Assembly: GCA_944381215.1 (NCBI GenBank)
Contig: CALWKF010000008.1
Location: 1 to 61,382, forward strand
Reading direction: 5' to 3'
DNA: 61,382 nt
Source of the DNA: an uncultured Clostridia bacterium
GTDB lineage: Bacteria; Bacillota; Clostridia; Christensenellales; UBA1242
A model generated the notes under the pieces. The model saw nothing but the letters and a program-made list of their open reading frames with translations, searched no databases and was not told the origin of the DNA. A program made the translations under genes and the position numbers. Positions 40,981-49,875 of the stretch are shown here, one piece after another (within the stretch, counting starts at the first letter, position 1; the number at the start of each line of letters is the position of its first letter).

Positions 40981-41009
40981 AATATACCATACTTTCCTTT
41001 ATTTTTCAA
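40981..41009 (-). promoter_or_regulatory. Leaderless promoter of the 40973 gene
   Basis: Minus strand: TTGAAA (41004-41009), 17 bases, TATATT (40981-40986), 7 bases, ATG. Confidence 0.65.
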
Positions 41010-41151
41010 GCCTTTATTGAAATTTTATGCAATTAGACTAAATATATTCACAAGTGCCACTTAAATACACTTTGTACTAGTATTAAACTCTAATATAATT
41101 AAAAATTTAATCATTTAAATGGAAGTAGGATAAAAATCAGCCTTATCGTGT

Positions 41152-41184
41152 ATAAAAAAACACCAAAGGTTGGTGCTTTGGTGT
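41152..41184 (-). terminator. Terminator of the PH-domain protein gene
   Basis: ACACCAAAG and CTTTGGTGT (41160-41183) form the stem; on the minus strand TTTTTTTAT follows. Confidence 0.85.
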
Positions 41185-41185
41185 C

Positions 41186-41773
41186 TCAAACTACGGTTTT
41201 GTATTTTTCTTTGACTTCTTCTACAATTTGCTTCATTTCCTTGTAAAGCTCGTAGGGCTTTTCGACGTGCGAGAAATTGTAGCCGACTTGCTTTGATGTG
41301 GCCATAGGGCTAGACATACTACCGAAAGTGATAGTGCCCGTCTCTTGCTTTAAAACTTTGTCGACAAAGCCGACTTTGACATTCAAGGCCCCCACGTAGC
41401 GCATGTCCAAGCTCTTGAAATCGATGCCGATAATTCCCGAACGGATGAGGATGCGCGAATTCGTGTATGCAAAGTAGTTGTTGCGGTAGTAGATTTCAGC
41501 AAGAATTCCAGTTACAATAAACACAAGCACGATTATGCCAACCGGTATCAAATAGTATTCCCAAGGGAAACCCTCTTCAAAGCAGAATGGTAAAATCGCG
41601 ACAATTGCTATCCAGACATTTATCCAAAAAGCACTTAAAAACCAGTATACAAAAAGTTTAAGTTTGTTGGGCTTGATAACGCGCAAAACCTGCTCGTTTT
41701 TATCTAGCACGTTGTCGAAAAGTTCGGCGTTTTTTATTCCCGTTACCTGCTGGGTGTTTTGTTCCTCTGTCAT
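41186..41773 (-). CDS. Bacterial PH-domain (DUF304-like) membrane protein
   Basis: 195 residues with AAAGGAG upstream. DKNEQVLRVIKPNK, then two TM helices (LFVYWFLSAFWINVWIAIVAI; YLIPVGIIVLVFIVTGIL), then NNYFAYTNSRILIRSGIIGIDFKSLDMRYV and GTITFGS: the layout of bPH_2/YdbS-type proteins. Likely a membrane-bound lipid- or protein-interaction module; function unknown. Confidence 0.85.
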   Translation of the reverse strand: MTEEQNTQQVTGIKNAELFDNVLDKNEQVLRVIKPNKLKLFVYWFLSAFWINVWIAIVAILPFCFEEGFPWEYYLIPVGIIVLVFIVTGILAEIYYRNNYFAYTNSRILIRSGIIGIDFKSLDMRYVGALNVKVGFVDKVLKQETGTITFGSMSSPMATSKQVGYNFSHVEKPYELYKEMKQIVEEVKEKYKTVV

Positions 41774-41977
41774 ATATACTCCTTTAATTTTATATTTTAA
41801 TTATAATATGAAAGGCTGAAATAAATCAACTATTTTTAAAAACATTTTTCGTTATTTTTAAAACATTAAAAATTGTAGGGCTATTTTTTAAAATTATATG
41901 CTTTTAAATTATGCAAAAATGAGGTAGTAAAAAACAATTAATTCTCAACGACCAAAGTAAAATTTATCTAAAAAATA

Positions 41978-42032
41978 ATGCATAGTACCTAATTTTTCGC
42001 TATTTTTTCACAAAAATTCAGTACTATGCAAT
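41978..42032. repeat. Inverted pair of (A/G)GTACTATGCA motifs
   Basis: ATGCATAGTACC (41978-41989) and AGTACTATGCAAT (42020-42032) face each other around TTTTTCGCTATTTTTTC. The right copy ends 6 bases from the stop codon of the 42038 gene. Confidence 0.75.
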
Positions 42033-42037
42033 CATTT

Positions 42038-42766
42038 TTAATTATTTTTTGCAGATTCTTCCTTTATTTCAGGTGTATTTGTTTCTGTAACTTTTTGGTT
42101 TTCAAGCGAGTAGTTTTCTATCTTCTCTTCATCATTGGGTGGGGTAGCGTCTGCGTTCGTTAATTTTTCATTCTTTTTCGTAGGTGTTTTTTCATTTTTA
42201 GGAGTATTTTCTTCATTATATAGGTTTGGGTATTTTTCGCGCAGGTGGTTTTGAAGGTCGATTTCATCCTGATCGGACACCCCTTCGAGCACGTCGTATT
42301 TTTTATTAATGCGCTTTAAAAAACTTATCCAAATTTGAATGGCGATAATCGTTAAAATTGCAAACACGAGCCCCACAGGGTACCACTTTAACCACAAGAA
42401 AAATACGAGGGTAAGGGCTAGCAAAATGGTGACGGACACGACGCTCGCAATCACGCTTGACGAATAACTTTTGTCTTTTTTAGAAGGGGTATTGCGGTAA
42501 CTCTCCAAAATATTGTGCTCCTGAATGGCGCGCTTTTTAGCCTCTTCGACTTCGCGCTGAATGTCGCGGGCGGGTGTGGTGTCATCGTCGATAGTTGCGT
42601 CAAAAAACTCAACATTCTGTGCGTTTTGGGGTGGGTTAGTGTCGGTTTTTTGCGACTTAGTGTTGTTTTTTATCAAAGGCTCGTTGTATGAAGTTACTTT
42701 TACAGTGCCGTCGGGTTGAATCTCAGCACTCGATACATTTCGGGGATTTTTCTTGTTATTTTCCAT
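42038..42766 (-). CDS. Two-TM protein with charged low-complexity ends
   Basis: 242 residues. Acidic N-terminal part, two helices in the middle (SSVIASVVSVTILLALTLVFFLWL; YPVGLVFAILTIIAIQIWISFL), a short DEIDLQNHLREKYP helix, and a Lys/Glu/Asn/Thr-rich tail. A weak AAAGG precedes the start, 18 bases after the thioesterase stop, so they are probably co-transcribed. No family recognised. Confidence 0.65.
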   Translation of the reverse strand: MENNKKNPRNVSSAEIQPDGTVKVTSYNEPLIKNNTKSQKTDTNPPQNAQNVEFFDATIDDDTTPARDIQREVEEAKKRAIQEHNILESYRNTPSKKDKSYSSSVIASVVSVTILLALTLVFFLWLKWYPVGLVFAILTIIAIQIWISFLKRINKKYDVLEGVSDQDEIDLQNHLREKYPNLYNEENTPKNEKTPTKKNEKLTNADATPPNDEEKIENYSLENQKVTETNTPEIKEESAKNN

Positions 42767-42784
42767 ATTTTTTACCTTTTTTGG

Positions 42785-43330
42785 TTATTTTTTCATCTTT
42801 TCGGCTAGTGTGTCTAGTAGGTTAAGGTTATCAGTGCTCAAGGTCGCGGGCATTTCGCCGTCTTCTAAGTACCAGTTGTGTTCATCAAGTTTGTCCTCGG
42901 AAATGGCGGATAGTGCTAGTTTAAAATAGGTTGCCTCGCCCGTTGCTACGACTTCACCCTCGGGCGTTTCTAGGTAGCCAACACCTTTAAACAAGCGACT
43001 GTTTTCACTCACAATTTTGCCCCAGCAGTGTAGGTCGGTTTCCAACGGGGTGGGCTTTAGGTAACGAATTTTTATCTCGCCCGTAACTCCCCACTGGTCG
43101 GGGTTCTTTATCATGACTGCTCTGCCCACAGTTTCATCAAGCACCGCGCAAATCATCCCGCCGTGCATACGTCCAGGGAAGCTCTGGTGAAAGTTCTCGT
43201 TGTGGAAGACTCCGCAAATTATATCCCCCTCGCACTCGTAAAAACGTACTTTTAAGGACGAATCATTGTCCAAACCACATACAATACATTCCTCACTATT
43301 ATTCTGCTTTTTTAGTACTTTTAGTTCCAT
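42785..43330 (-). CDS. PaaI-type hotdog thioesterase
   Basis: 181 residues with AAGGAG upstream. The hotdog core has HQSFPGRMHGGMICAVLDETVGRA (catalytic-style HGG..A-x-x-D-E), GEIKIRYLKPTP and GVGYLETPEGEVVATGEATYFKL. Hydrolyses acyl-CoA thioesters; the acyl group is unknown. The 40-residue C-terminal tail is extra. First gene of a two-gene unit with the 42038 membrane protein. Confidence 0.88.
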   Translation of the reverse strand: MELKVLKKQNNSEECIVCGLDNDSSLKVRFYECEGDIICGVFHNENFHQSFPGRMHGGMICAVLDETVGRAVMIKNPDQWGVTGEIKIRYLKPTPLETDLHCWGKIVSENSRLFKGVGYLETPEGEVVATGEATYFKLALSAISEDKLDEHNWYLEDGEMPATLSTDNLNLLDTLAEKMKK

Positions 43331-43533
43331 TTTACCTTGCTCCTTTTAAGTCAAAATTTATAAAAACTCATAAAAATTGCGAAAAAACATCAAATTTTAT
43401 TAATTTTTTGCACTTTTTTATAAATTTTAAGCATAAATCTTGTTTAATTATATACGAAAAATTTAAAAAAGTAAAAGCAAATTACATACCTTCCACCATT
43501 TAAACAAAATTATTTTATATGTATAAATCGTTA

Positions 43534-43563
43534 TTGACAAGCCTTTATATTAAATGATATAAT
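43534..43563 (+). promoter_or_regulatory. Promoter of the 43583 gene
   Basis: TTGACA (43534-43539), 18 bases, TATAAT (43558-43563); implies a leader of about a dozen bases including AGAGG. Confidence 0.75.
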
Positions 43564-43582
43564 TGTTTAGAGGTATGTGTTT

Positions 43583-44137
43583 ATGAAGATAGATTTTTCA
43601 AAATATATAGAGACATTTGAAGAAAAAATGTATTTTACTCGAGAAGATTATGCGGTTTTGGCAATGCTTTATAGTTATGGTATTCGACAAAGTCAAAATG
43701 AAAACAAGTCGATGCTAGAATGTTGTTCGTTCTTTGATAAAGGTCCACAAATGTCTAATACTCCCGAACAAGATGCCGAACTTCATAGTCTCCGCTCGTA
43801 TTGGCTTAAGCAGGTTACGGCGGCGACGCAATTTGTGTTGTTGAGTTTTACCATAGATTTGCTTAATAAAAAGTGCGTGTTTTATGATATGCCTGTAAAG
43901 GGTGAACCGATAAAGGAAAAGAAAATGTCCCCAGAATTGGCGGACTTATATAAACCATATATCGAGAGCGGGGAGGCGGTCGACGAGGTAAAAAACCTAG
44001 TGTGCATAGGCGAAATGTCGTTTGCAAATTTGCAAGACATGATTTCGGCTTGTGTCGAGTATGATGCAAAGTGCACGCAAATTAAAAACATTGTCGAGCG
44101 TTCTAGCCTAATAAAAGAAAAACCTCGTAGCAAATAA
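43583..44137 (+). CDS. Hypothetical soluble protein
   Basis: ATG 43583 (AGAGG 43569-43573) preferred over GTG 43577. 184 residues, helical, with YFTREDYAVLAMLYSYGIRQSQ and SFANLQDMISACVEYDAKCTQIKN. No membrane segment or known motif. Single gene with its own promoter and terminator, and host-like codons in the second half. Confidence 0.6.
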   Translation: MKIDFSKYIETFEEKMYFTREDYAVLAMLYSYGIRQSQNENKSMLECCSFFDKGPQMSNTPEQDAELHSLRSYWLKQVTAATQFVLLSFTIDLLNKKCVFYDMPVKGEPIKEKKMSPELADLYKPYIESGEAVDEVKNLVCIGEMSFANLQDMISACVEYDAKCTQIKNIVERSSLIKEKPRSK

Positions 44138-44195
44138 AAAATACGAAAAAATCATAAAAAATGCGAAAAAAGTGATAAAATTTGCATTATTTTAT

Positions 44196-44240
44196 AAAAA
44201 ATCACACTTTTTATACTATTTAGGTGTGATTTTATTTTTT
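44196..44240 (+). terminator. Terminator
   Basis: AAAAAATCACAC pairs with GTGTGATTTT, followed by ATTTTTTT. Confidence 0.8.
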
Positions 44241-44393
44241 TGTTTGATTTAATTTTTTTGAATTTTGATAAAATGTGATTGGTGGGAGTTTTTTTTAAAT
44301 CTTATTTATTAATTGTTTTTATGATATAAAAATTTAAAATTTGATAAGGCAGAATTTGAGGCTTTGAATAAACAAAAATATTTACGCGATTGC

Positions 44394-44422
44394 TTGACAA
44401 AAAAATGTTACCTTGGTATAAT
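44394..44422 (+). promoter_or_regulatory. tRNA-Gly promoter
   Basis: TTGACA (44394-44399), 17 bases, TATAAT (44417-44422), both perfect; the tRNA begins 11 bases later. Confidence 0.85.
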
Positions 44423-44432
44423 GAATACACTT

Positions 44433-44506
44433 GCAGGTGTAGTTTAGTGGCAGAACACAAGCTTCCCAAGTTTGATATGAGGGTTCGATTCCCTTCACCT
44501 GCTCCA
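44433..44506 (+). tRNA. tRNA-Gly (anticodon CCC)
   Basis: 74 nt with CCA. Acceptor GCAGGTG/CACCTGC, anticodon arm CAAGC-TTCCCAA-GTTTG, T-arm AGGGTTCGATTCCCT. It is followed by a terminator (GTACGGAA/TTCCGTAC, 44513-44540). Its last 20 bases recur at 44701-44720 and 45042-45061. Confidence 0.95.
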
Positions 44507-44512
44507 AAATGA

Positions 44513-44540
44513 GTACGGAACAAAAATTCCGTACTTTTTT
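44513..44540 (+). terminator. tRNA-Gly terminator
   Basis: GTACGGAA pairs with TTCCGTAC, then TTTTTT. Confidence 0.85.
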
Positions 44541-45257
44541 ATACAAGTGAAATGTCAAGGGAATCGAACGGGCACGCCCGAAAAATTCCCCAGTGGGGAA
44601 TTTTTAGTGCCCCGGCATGAAAGTACCACCCCTAGGTTTAAAAAAGTGAGAGGAAATAAGACAGCGGGGTGGTTGAGATAGATTTGGGGTGGTACGGCGT
44701 GATTCCCTTCACCTGCTCCATTTTGTGTATCTTTTTCGCAAATACTTCGTTGCGCGCAACTTTTAGACCGCTTATGTACGTCATTGTACACCGCGCGTCC
44801 TAAAAGTTGCTTGCTCCTTGTCTTTGCGAAAAATCTAAACAAAATAATATAGAGTATGGGGTAAAAGCCTCGTACTTTTTTATACAAGTGAAATGTCAAG
44901 GGAATCGAACGGGCACGCCCGAAAAATTCCCCAGTGGGGAATTTTTAGTGCCCCGGCATGAAAGTACCACCCCTAGGTTTAAAAAAGTGAGAGGAAATAA
45001 GACAGCGGGGTGGTTGAGATAGATTTGGGGTGGTACGGCGTGATTCCCTTCACCTGCTCCATTTTGTGTATCTTTTTCGCAAATACTTCGTTGCGCGCAA
45101 CTTTTAGACCGCTTATGTACGTCATTGTACACCGCGCGTCCTAAAAGTTGCTTGCTCCTTGTCTTTGCGAAAAATCTAAACAAAATAATATAGAGTATGG
45201 GGTAAAAGCCTCGTACTTTTTTATACAAGTGAAATGTCGAGGGAATCGAACGGACAA
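44531..45257. repeat. 341-bp tandem repeat, two full units plus a partial third, with tRNA-Gly 3' ends
   Basis: Unit 1 is 44531-44871, unit 2 is 44872-45212 (apparently identical), and a partial third with one change begins at 45213. Each unit holds hairpins (AAAAATTCCCC/GGGGAATTTTT; GTACCACCCC/GGGGTGGTAC; CAACTTTTAG/CTAAAAGTTG inside TTTTTCGCAAA/TTTGCGAAAAA) and one copy of the last 20 bases of tRNA-Gly in direct orientation. Apparent long ORFs across it are not believable genes. Confidence 0.85.
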
Positions 45258-45328
45258 ATTCCAAAGTGTCTAATTTTTGAGGCTCACTCTAAATAATATC
45301 CTCATATTTTCTATTTTCGGGGAAAAAC

Positions 45329-45362
45329 AAAACACTTTAACGGATTTGGTTAAAGTGTTTTT
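45329..45362. terminator. Bidirectional terminator of the zinc-ribbon gene
   Basis: AAAACACTTTAAC pairs with GTTAAAGTGTTTTT. Confidence 0.85.
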
Positions 45363-45376
45363 ATGTTGAGGTAATA

Positions 45377-45835
45377 TTATTTATCTAAGGGCGCGCCACA
45401 GCACTCGCACTTTTTGGCGTTTCCTTCATTTTTATGTCCACAATATTCGCAGACCTTTGGCTTGGTGTTTTCAAGCTCTTTTTTCAGTTTTTCTTTCTCA
45501 ATTTCGTGTTTTAATTGATTGATTTCTTGCTTCATTGCAACCTTTTCTTCATCGCCCTCGAAGTAGTCCTCGTCATAATCTCCTAAATCATCTTCATAAT
45601 ATTCGGGCGCGGGTGGTGGCGTGGATGATTGCGATTCCCCGAGGTCCTTTTTCCGCTTGGCACTAGGGCTAAAAAGCAGTAACAAGGCAAGCACCAAGAA
45701 CACTATTCCAGCGGTATTTTCACCAAACGAAAACAACATTATCGTAACAAAGGCACACACAAACCCAAAAAATCGCAAAACACAACTGCTTTTTTTAGGC
45801 GAATTGTCGTCATTAGAGTATTGAAAATTTTTCAT
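45377..45835 (-). CDS. Membrane protein with C-terminal zinc ribbon
   Basis: Start ATG 45835 (AAAGGA upstream). 152 residues: two close membrane helices (FFGFVCAFVTIMLFSFG; AGIVFLVLALLLLFS), an acidic linker, a coiled coil (KQEINQLKHEIEKEKLKKELEN) and a zinc ribbon VCEYCGHKNEGNAKKCECCGAPL with four Cys. Such zinc-ribbon membrane proteins are common in clostridia; function unknown. Confidence 0.7.
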   Translation of the reverse strand: MKNFQYSNDDNSPKKSSCVLRFFGFVCAFVTIMLFSFGENTAGIVFLVLALLLLFSPSAKRKKDLGESQSSTPPPAPEYYEDDLGDYDEDYFEGDEEKVAMKQEINQLKHEIEKEKLKKELENTKPKVCEYCGHKNEGNAKKCECCGAPLDK

Positions 45836-45965
45836 AATCAACTATCCTTTGTAAAATTTGCACAACATCTAATATAATATATAATTTTATTAGGGAGTTA
45901 GTCAAGGAATTTTATCACTTTATATAAAAAGAATGGCTAGTTTATTCAGTGCCATTCTTTTAATA

Positions 45966-47165
45966 TCACAGCCCCCAAATGAAGGTGGCGATTGTAACAA
46001 ACGCCATTAGGAAAATCGTGATGTAGATAAAGATGTTGTCGAAGGTGCGTGGCTTGTGATAACTATCGAGTTCGCTGTAAATCATCGTGTTGATTTGATT
46101 TCGGCCGAGTTCGCGCTCGAGGTGGGGAATGGAAATTTCGCCACTTTCAACCTTTGATTTTAGGTCGGTTGCGCTCGCCTTGTTAAACAGCGCGTAGAGG
46201 TGAACCTCGTTATTAAAGTCAATGCTTTGCTCGTGCTCAGTCCCTTTTACGGCGTTGTATAGATTTTTCTTAAAGGAGGCAAACTTGGCGCGCTTTTGCT
46301 CGATAAACAGCCTCGAGAGCAGAATTGTGGTCAAAATCAGCACAACGGCAAGGATGAGGAAGGTAACTAAGAAACTTACTAAAATGTTGCTGTTTGCGAG
46401 AAAAGACGAGAAGTTGTCTAGCACATTCCCACCAAACCACCCGTACGCGCTCGAATAGTCGGTGTAAATGGAGCAGAAGTTGACCGTGCCGTGAATGATC
46501 ATGGCGGGGAAGATGCTACGGCTGATAAATGTGCAAGCCCCCAGCACGAGCCCTACAACAAACGCGTGGCCAAACTGCGCTACGTTCATGTGCGCCAGCG
46601 CAAAAATCAACGCCGTGAGTAAAATCGCGCGTTTTAGCCCATTACCCTTCATACTGCCGAGCAACAACCCACGGTGCGCCGTTTCTTCGCAAAAACCAGG
46701 CATTAGCGAAGTCGTGATAAAGGTAAGGATAAACGCCGCCCAAACGGGGAGTGAGGTCGTGGCGGTGCCTGTTGAGGGAGAGTACCCAAACAGCGCAATC
46801 AAGGTGTTCCAAAACGAAGAGGCGTAAATCACCACAAAGTACATCAACACCCCGAGCCCTAACGAGATTAGCACGGTTTTAAAGGAAACTTTTTTAAAAA
46901 AGAAGTGGTCCGTAGTTTGCTTGAATGTCTGTTTATTCAGTATCATCCACATCACAATAGGGAAGCCCGCGAGTATCACGACTTGCACAATAGTCGAGAA
47001 TAGCACGTCGCTAAAAATTGGGTCCATTGAGTTAAATACGCCCGTGCTCCACAAAATTCGCGCCCCTAAGTAGAGCACAATCGAAATGAAGTATATCAGC
47101 CCCGCGTAGAAGACCTTTTTATCTGTGATTAGTGGCTTTTTTGCTTGTGTAACGTTGTTTTTCAT
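45966..47165 (-). CDS. CPBP-family intramembrane metalloprotease (Abi/CAAX-like)
   Basis: 399 residues, about eight membrane helices. The catalytic motif is FCEETAHRGLL (Glu160, Glu161, Arg165), with the second motif ALAHMNVAQFGHAFVVG. A C-terminal cytoplasmic region (about 290-370) is followed by one more helix, longer than usual. Its ATG overlaps the stop of the next CPBP gene by four bases; GGAG supports translation. May process membrane peptides or give self-immunity. Confidence 0.85.
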   Translation of the reverse strand: MKNNVTQAKKPLITDKKVFYAGLIYFISIVLYLGARILWSTGVFNSMDPIFSDVLFSTIVQVVILAGFPIVMWMILNKQTFKQTTDHFFFKKVSFKTVLISLGLGVLMYFVVIYASSFWNTLIALFGYSPSTGTATTSLPVWAAFILTFITTSLMPGFCEETAHRGLLLGSMKGNGLKRAILLTALIFALAHMNVAQFGHAFVVGLVLGACTFISRSIFPAMIIHGTVNFCSIYTDYSSAYGWFGGNVLDNFSSFLANSNILVSFLVTFLILAVVLILTTILLSRLFIEQKRAKFASFKKNLYNAVKGTEHEQSIDFNNEVHLYALFNKASATDLKSKVESGEISIPHLERELGRNQINTMIYSELDSYHKPRTFDNIFIYITIFLMAFVTIATFIWGL

Positions 47166-48103
47166 ATAACTCCAAAATTACTTAATGAGAATATTATTAA
47201 AAAGATTATTCCTGCAATGATTGGTGGCAAGACCAAGCGATTGCGTGCGCCTTTTTCGAGTACAGGTTGCACGTCTTCTGGGTCGGGCTCGGTAACCGCG
47301 TTTGCCTTTTTCCTAAGTAGCCTAATAATTAAGTATATTAGCGCAACCGCCCCCGCGACACAACCAAGGGCAATGAGCACTTCCCACCACACAAACTCGG
47401 CCCCGCTGTCCTGCGAAAAGGCCATAATGAGAATTGAGGTCGCGTTGTTTAAAAAGTGCATGATAATACTCAGCCAAATGTTGCGCGTGTAGTACACGAC
47501 TAGGCCGAAAATCACGCCTAAAATAAAGGTGTACGGCAGTTGCAACAGGTTCATGTGCATCAGGCTAAATAGTAGCGCACTGATTAGCACTGAAAACCAC
47601 ATTCCGTATTTTCGAAGCCCGTTTAATATAAGTCCGCGGAACAAGAACTCCTCGCAAACGGCTGGAACCAGCGCGAGTGTAACGATTGCTAAGATTACAA
47701 ACCCAGCACTGTCTAGGGGCATGGGGAGGGTCTGGTCCATTGAGTAACCCAAAAGGCCTAGAAGTTGTTGCCACAAGTCGATAATGGGGTAGAACAGGAA
47801 CACGCACGCAACGCTCACGACCGCGAGAATTAGGTAGATGTACCACGGAGAGCGCGCCTTTATTCCGCTTGCCTCGACAAAGTCCACCTTCTGCGTATGG
47901 CTAATTAGGTAGAAAACTAAAAAGAACGATAACTCCGTCAGCACGGACACGATTACTAAAAAGACCGTGTTGTTTGCGAGTTCCCCCTCGGGCCCTCCGC
48001 ACGCGACGATTATAATGGAAGCAATGATTGAGAAGATGAGCGGTGCGCCCAGTCCCCATAAGCCTCCCAGTGCCGAATGCTTGATATTGTATCTTTTGTC
48101 CAT
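47162..48103 (-). CDS. Second CPBP-family intramembrane metalloprotease
   Basis: Start ATG 48103 with GGGGTG upstream; longer frames to 48160 overlap the promoter. 313 residues with about eight helices, catalytic AVCEEFLFRGLILNGL and FSLMHMNLLQLPYTFILG. It is the promoter-proximal gene of a pair with the 45966 protease, related but divergent, joined by an ATGA overlap; they could form a heteromeric complex. Confidence 0.85.
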   Translation of the reverse strand: MDKRYNIKHSALGGLWGLGAPLIFSIIASIIIVACGGPEGELANNTVFLVIVSVLTELSFFLVFYLISHTQKVDFVEASGIKARSPWYIYLILAVVSVACVFLFYPIIDLWQQLLGLLGYSMDQTLPMPLDSAGFVILAIVTLALVPAVCEEFLFRGLILNGLRKYGMWFSVLISALLFSLMHMNLLQLPYTFILGVIFGLVVYYTRNIWLSIIMHFLNNATSILIMAFSQDSGAEFVWWEVLIALGCVAGAVALIYLIIRLLRKKANAVTEPDPEDVQPVLEKGARNRLVLPPIIAGIIFLIIFSLSNFGVI

Positions 48104-48186
48104 TTCGCACCCCGTTAAATTGTGTAATATTATTATAGCAAATACGGGCGCATATTTCAATCATTTTGGCAAAAAAGTACATTTTT

Positions 48187-48933
48187 TCACTTGCTTTGCG
48201 CCTTTTCCTTGCGCAATACTAGAAATTTTAGCAGTTGGTAAATCACTACAAAGGCTAGAATTAACATAATTATTGTCAGCATTAGGTCGATGTAGTCCTC
48301 CAGCCAAAAGCAGAATATCGCAACTAACGAGCAGTCAATAGTATTTGCTACCGCTAGCGCAAGTATACTCCGCCAAAAGTCGAGTTTAAGGACCGAGCAT
48401 AAGGCTCCCGCGGTCCACACACCCGAGAGCGGAATGGGGAGCGCGCAAAATACAAAGGCGATTAAAAACCTACCCCACATGGCACTTTTTTCAGTCTTTG
48501 AGGTGGCTAGAGGTCGTGTGGCAAAGGATATATTGCTTTGATTAGGTGTAACTGTCGCGGGGGCGGGGGTCAAAGTCGCTTTATTTTCATACACACGCGC
48601 TTTTTTTAATTCTCGTTTTGCCTTTCTGTTTTGCTTCTTTTCTTGCCTTTTTGCCAGCCACTCGATTACCGCCTTGTCGCAGTGCGCGAAGAGTTTTCTA
48701 AATATCTTGATTTTTTCTAGCAACTTGCGGAAAGGTAGGAAGATTGTCACCGCCACAAAGGACACAATAATTCCGCCCAACACTGTTGCCAGCCACGCCA
48801 TAACAGCCGACAAGGCTGAGTCGCCCCACATTCCCGCGCTCATGCCGAGAGGAATCGCGCCCTTCGACTCGATTAAGGGCACCATAGACAGTGCCATAGT
48901 AACTAAAAATACCCAAAAAGATGATATTGCCAT
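48187..48933 (-). CDS. Sm_multidrug_ex (COG2426-type) membrane protein
   Basis: 248 residues. N-terminal half: VPLIESKGAIPLGMSAG helix pair; then a basic linker of about 60 residues (KRQEKKQNRKAKRELKK); then FCALPIPLSGVWTAGALCSVLKLDFWRSILALAVANTID, the second hallmark of the putative small multidrug export family. The long basic linker is unusual. ATG 48933 follows a TATAAT box by only 6 bases. Confidence 0.85.
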   Translation of the reverse strand: MAISSFWVFLVTMALSMVPLIESKGAIPLGMSAGMWGDSALSAVMAWLATVLGGIIVSFVAVTIFLPFRKLLEKIKIFRKLFAHCDKAVIEWLAKRQEKKQNRKAKRELKKARVYENKATLTPAPATVTPNQSNISFATRPLATSKTEKSAMWGRFLIAFVFCALPIPLSGVWTAGALCSVLKLDFWRSILALAVANTIDCSLVAIFCFWLEDYIDLMLTIIMLILAFVVIYQLLKFLVLRKEKAQSK

Positions 48934-48939
48934 AGCATT

Positions 48940-48945
48940 ATTATA
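48940..48945 (-). promoter_or_regulatory. -10 box 6 bases before the 48933 start
   Basis: TATAAT on the minus strand, then AATGCT and ATG. The -35 (TTATTT at 17 bases) is poor, so this member of the leaderless set is weaker. Confidence 0.5.
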
Positions 48946-49110
48946 TTATTTTCTTCTCGCTAAAATAACTTGCTACGCAAAAACAACAGCAAGCATTTCT
49001 ACACAATAATATATCTAAATACTTCCACACAAAAACAATTATCGGCACTTGCTGGCACTTTTGGGTAAAAACATCAATTGCACTGCCATAAAAAGCAACT
49101 GCCTGCATTG

Positions 49111-49875
49111 CTACGCAAAAACGATTGTCAGCACGCCGATTAAAATAAGGTAGGGAATAAAGTAAAGCAGATTCATTTGCTTGACTACTTTTTTCATGAC
49201 AATCAGTCCAAGTAGCGCGCTAAAAAAGGCCGTTACAAAGGCGATTATCGTGCCCACGACATTGATGTCTGTTAGTATCGTACTATAATCGGCAAAAATG
49301 AGTTGGTACACGAGGCTCGCGATAATTATCGGTATCGACATCAAAAAACTAAAATCGAGGGCCTGCTGTCTTTCCACCCCAGCGACCAGCCCGAAGGAAA
49401 GTGTCGTGCCACTGCGACTAAGCCCTGGAAACACGGCAAAGGCCTGGCTTATACCCATTATGAGCGCGGAGCCATAATTTAAGGGCCGAGCCTGTGTGCG
49501 CCTCGACATTACGACCGCAATACCTAAAAACAGTGCCGTGAGCAAGAACCCAACACCCACCATTACGACACTATTTAGCACCGTGTTGACAAAATTGTTA
49601 AAAAGTAGCACGAAAATGACCGCGGGCAGAGTCGCCACAATCAAATAGCGCATAAGGGTGCAAGTGGGGTGGGTAATGAGATGCCAAATTGTCTTGCGGT
49701 AGTAGAGTATCACCGCGCCAAGGGTGGCTACGTGCAGTAAAATATTGAGGAATAAAAAGTCCCCTTCCATACCGAAAAAATACTCGCACAGAACTAGGTG
49801 TCCGCTACTCGAAATCGGCAAAAACTCCGTAATTCCTTGGACAAGGCCAAGCAGAATTGGTAACCAAAAGTCCAT
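49111..49875 (-). CDS. uppP: Undecaprenyl-diphosphatase
   Basis: 254 residues with GGAGGCGAT before the ATG. Recycles undecaprenyl carrier for cell-wall synthesis and gives bacitracin tolerance. GLVQGITEFLPISSSGHLVL (catalytic Glu and Ser region) and FPGLSRSGTTLSFGLVAG (Arg/Ser motif) are clear; eight helices. Confidence 0.95.
   Translation of the reverse strand: MDFWLPILLGLVQGITEFLPISSSGHLVLCEYFFGMEGDFLFLNILLHVATLGAVILYYRKTIWHLITHPTCTLMRYLIVATLPAVIFVLLFNNFVNTVLNSVVMVGVGFLLTALFLGIAVVMSRRTQARPLNYGSALIMGISQAFAVFPGLSRSGTTLSFGLVAGVERQQALDFSFLMSIPIIIASLVYQLIFADYSTILTDINVVGTIIAFVTAFFSALLGLIVMKKVVKQMNLLYFIPYLILIGVLTIVFA

Noticed and set aside
44302..44523. 73-codon minus-strand ORF over tRNA-Gly
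   Set aside because: It is the antisense of the tRNA (the usual AGEGNRTLISNLGS artefact).
44555..45264. Two nearly identical long minus-strand ORFs (114 and 122 codons)
   Set aside because: They arise only because the 341-bp repeat is duplicated; they cross strong hairpins and tRNA-derived sequence, lack ribosome sites and read as noncoding translation.
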